Part shown: positions 4,328-5,364 of the stretch, piece after piece
Layout: each line of letters starts with the position of its first letter
Numbering within the stretch: position 1 is the stretch's first letter
From: JAVBLV01 sp031553195
Lineage (GTDB): Bacteria > Bacteroidota > Bacteroidia > Bacteroidales > P3
Length of the DNA stretch: 5,364 bases
Direction of reading: 5' to 3'
Assembly: GCA_031553195.1 (NCBI GenBank)
Contig: JAVBLV010000050.1
Span: forward strand, 1 to 5,364
Translations under genes and position numbers: made by a program
The notes under the pieces: generated by a model
The model's input: only the letters and a program-made list of their open reading frames with translations
The model's database searches: none
What the model was told of the DNA's origin: nothing

Positions 4328-5364
4328 TTACTGTTTTACCACTTTTGTACTTGTATTGCCGAATTTGATTAGATACGTTCCATTTGGTAAACGAGAAATA
4401 TCAACTTCTGTTTTCTTATTGGAAACTTTGAATGTAGAAATCAGTCTACCGTTTAGGTCGAAAAGTTCGGCTGTTTTGGTCGTCGGATCTTCATTTTCAA
4501 TAATCAACTTGCCGGAAGTTGGGTTTGGATAGATTTTAAATGTTTTTGCTTGATTTTCTACATCATTTATTCCAACATTGCCCTCAACAGTTACCAGACA
4601 ACTGTCTTTAAATCCACCCTCGGCAGTTGTAACCACAATATAAGTTTCACCTTCGGCAATGGCTGTTACCAAACCGTTATTGTCTACAGTAGCAATACTT
4701 TCATCACGGCTTTGCCAAGTTTTGTTTTGGTTGCTGGCATTGTTGGGTGTTATAGTGGCAAGTAATGTTTCCGTACTATCGACTTTAAGTGAAAGGTTAC
4801 GTTTGTTTAAAGCAATGCCTGTTACAGCAATATCGGAATCTTCGGAAACTGTTACCAAACAACTATCTTGAAAATTCCCGTCTTGAGTAGTAACTACAAT
4901 ATAAGTACTGCCAACAGCTATGCCTGTAACTAAGCCGTTATTATCCACAGTAGCAATATTCTCATCTCGGCTTTCCCATGTTTTATTTGGATTGGTAGCA
5001 TTATTAGGGGTTATGGTTGCGGTTAATGTTTCCATACTATCGACTTTGAGAGAAAGAGTATGTTCATTCAAAGTTACGCCTGTTACAGCAATATCACTGT
5101 CTTCGATAACTGTTACCAAACAACTGTCTTGAAAATTCCAGTCTTGCGTAGTTACTACAATATAAGTCTCGCCTTCGGCAATAGCTGTTACTAAGCCGTT
5201 ATTATCGACTGTAGCAATGTTTTCATCACGGCTTTCCCAAGTTTTATTTGGATTGGTAGCATTATTAGGTGAAATAGTTGCAAGTAAAGTTTCTGTACTA
5301 TCCACTTTTAGGGAAAGAGAATGTTCATCTAAAGTGATGCCTGTTACAGCAATATCAGTATCTT
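4328..5364 (-). CDS. Big_2 repeat surface protein with T9SS type A sorting domain (5' end missing)
   Basis: The 3' end of a longer gene: the frame stays open to the right edge, so only the last 344 residues are seen and the start lies outside. A GTG at 5305 is internal to a repeat and is not the start. Three tandem 87-residue bacterial Ig-like group 2 repeats fill residues 1-261. Each has D[ST]DIAVTG, an LSLKVDS strand, [ST]PNNA, KTW[EQ]SRDE[NS]IATVD, NNGLVT and DSCLVTV, with one Cys per repeat. After a short linker the C-terminus is a classic Bacteroidota sorting domain: KIYPNPTSGK (about 276-285), ELFDLNGRLIS, VDISRLPNGTYLIKFG and a basic VVKQ end. The T9SS recognises this domain after Sec export, carries the protein across the outer membrane and normally removes the domain while attaching the protein to surface lipopolysaccharide or releasing it. 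Big_2 repeats usually act as spacers or adhesive stalks; any functional head would be in the missing N-terminal part. A hairpin and the M1-like peptidase gene follow. Confidence 0.93.
   Translation of the reverse strand, partial: DTDIAVTGITLDEHSLSLKVDSTETLLATISPNNATNPNKTWESRDENIATVDNNGLVTAIAEGETYIVVTTQDWNFQDSCLVTVIEDSDIAVTGVTLNEHTLSLKVDSMETLTATITPNNATNPNKTWESRDENIATVDNNGLVTGIAVGSTYIVVTTQDGNFQDSCLVTVSEDSDIAVTGIALNKRNLSLKVDSTETLLATITPNNASNQNKTWQSRDESIATVDNNGLVTAIAEGETYIVVTTAEGGFKDSCLVTVEGNVGINDVENQAKTFKIYPNPTSGKLIIENEDPTTKTAELFDLNGRLISTFKVSNKKTEVDISRLPNGTYLIKFGNTSTKVVKQ
4580..5362 (-). repeat. Three tandem 261-bp Big_2 coding repeats
   Basis: The units lie at about 5102-5362, 4841-5101 and 4580-4840. 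The period is exact: the marker CCTGTTACAGCAATATC recurs at steps of 261 bases in each unit. All three stay in frame, 87 codons each. The first two are most alike in protein (for example NATNPNKTWESRDENIATVD in both), while the last, next to the sorting domain, is the most diverged. Many third-codon positions differ, so these are not fresh duplicates. The array may continue past the right edge. Confidence 0.93.

Noticed and set aside
4550..5132. Several 70-codon plus-strand frames opposite the Big_2 repeats
   Set aside because: They resemble each other only because the repeats on the other strand are alike; they are shadows of the repeat array.
4580..5362. CRISPR-like array
   Set aside because: The 261-bp period is an in-frame protein repeat encoding Big_2 domains, with no short repeat-spacer structure.

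Overview
The window looks like a low-GC (A+T-rich by eye) Bacteroidota chromosome, probably Bacteroidales or a relative. The evidence is a C-terminal type IX secretion (T9SS) sorting domain, promoter -7 boxes of the Bacteroidota form TAnnTTTG, genes without clear Shine-Dalgarno sequences, and a PG_1098-type methyltransferase, a family best known from Porphyromonas and its relatives.

Layout from left to right. Bases 1-78 (minus) hold the first 26 codons of an IS630-family transposase cut by the window edge, with a candidate element end near 121-142. Next is a two-gene minus-strand operon: a PfkB-family adenosine kinase (1450-2427), then a Rossmann methyltransferase with a THUMP-like C-terminus (232-1434), 15 bases apart. 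Upstream of the kinase lies a compact divergent promoter region (about 2480-2524). It appears to fire left into the kinase operon and right into a tRNA-Asn(GTT) gene (2571-2644), which is followed by a strong intrinsic terminator (2657-2689). A gene-poor stretch of about 220 bases follows, with short repeats, palindromes and a 40-codon start-less reading frame that may be a gene relic. The right half holds two more minus-strand genes. One is a large repeat protein, open at the right edge, with three visible 87-residue Big_2 immunoglobulin-like repeats and a T9SS type A sorting domain (4328 to past 5364). After a hairpin comes a secreted M1-like zinc peptidase (2914-4263).

How the genes may work together. 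The kinase could recycle adenosine released when S-adenosylhomocysteine, the by-product of methyltransferases such as its operon partner, is broken down; this is inference from adjacency. The repeat protein is predicted to be exported through the outer membrane by T9SS and fixed at or released from the surface, while the peptidase carries an ordinary Sec signal and probably acts in the periplasm. The hairpin between them suggests they are not simply one transcript.

I see no convincing undescribed multi-gene system. The points most worth checking are the M1-like peptidase with a degenerate GAMEN motif, the overlapping divergent promoters, the mosaic Big_2 repeats, and the possible relic beside the tRNA.
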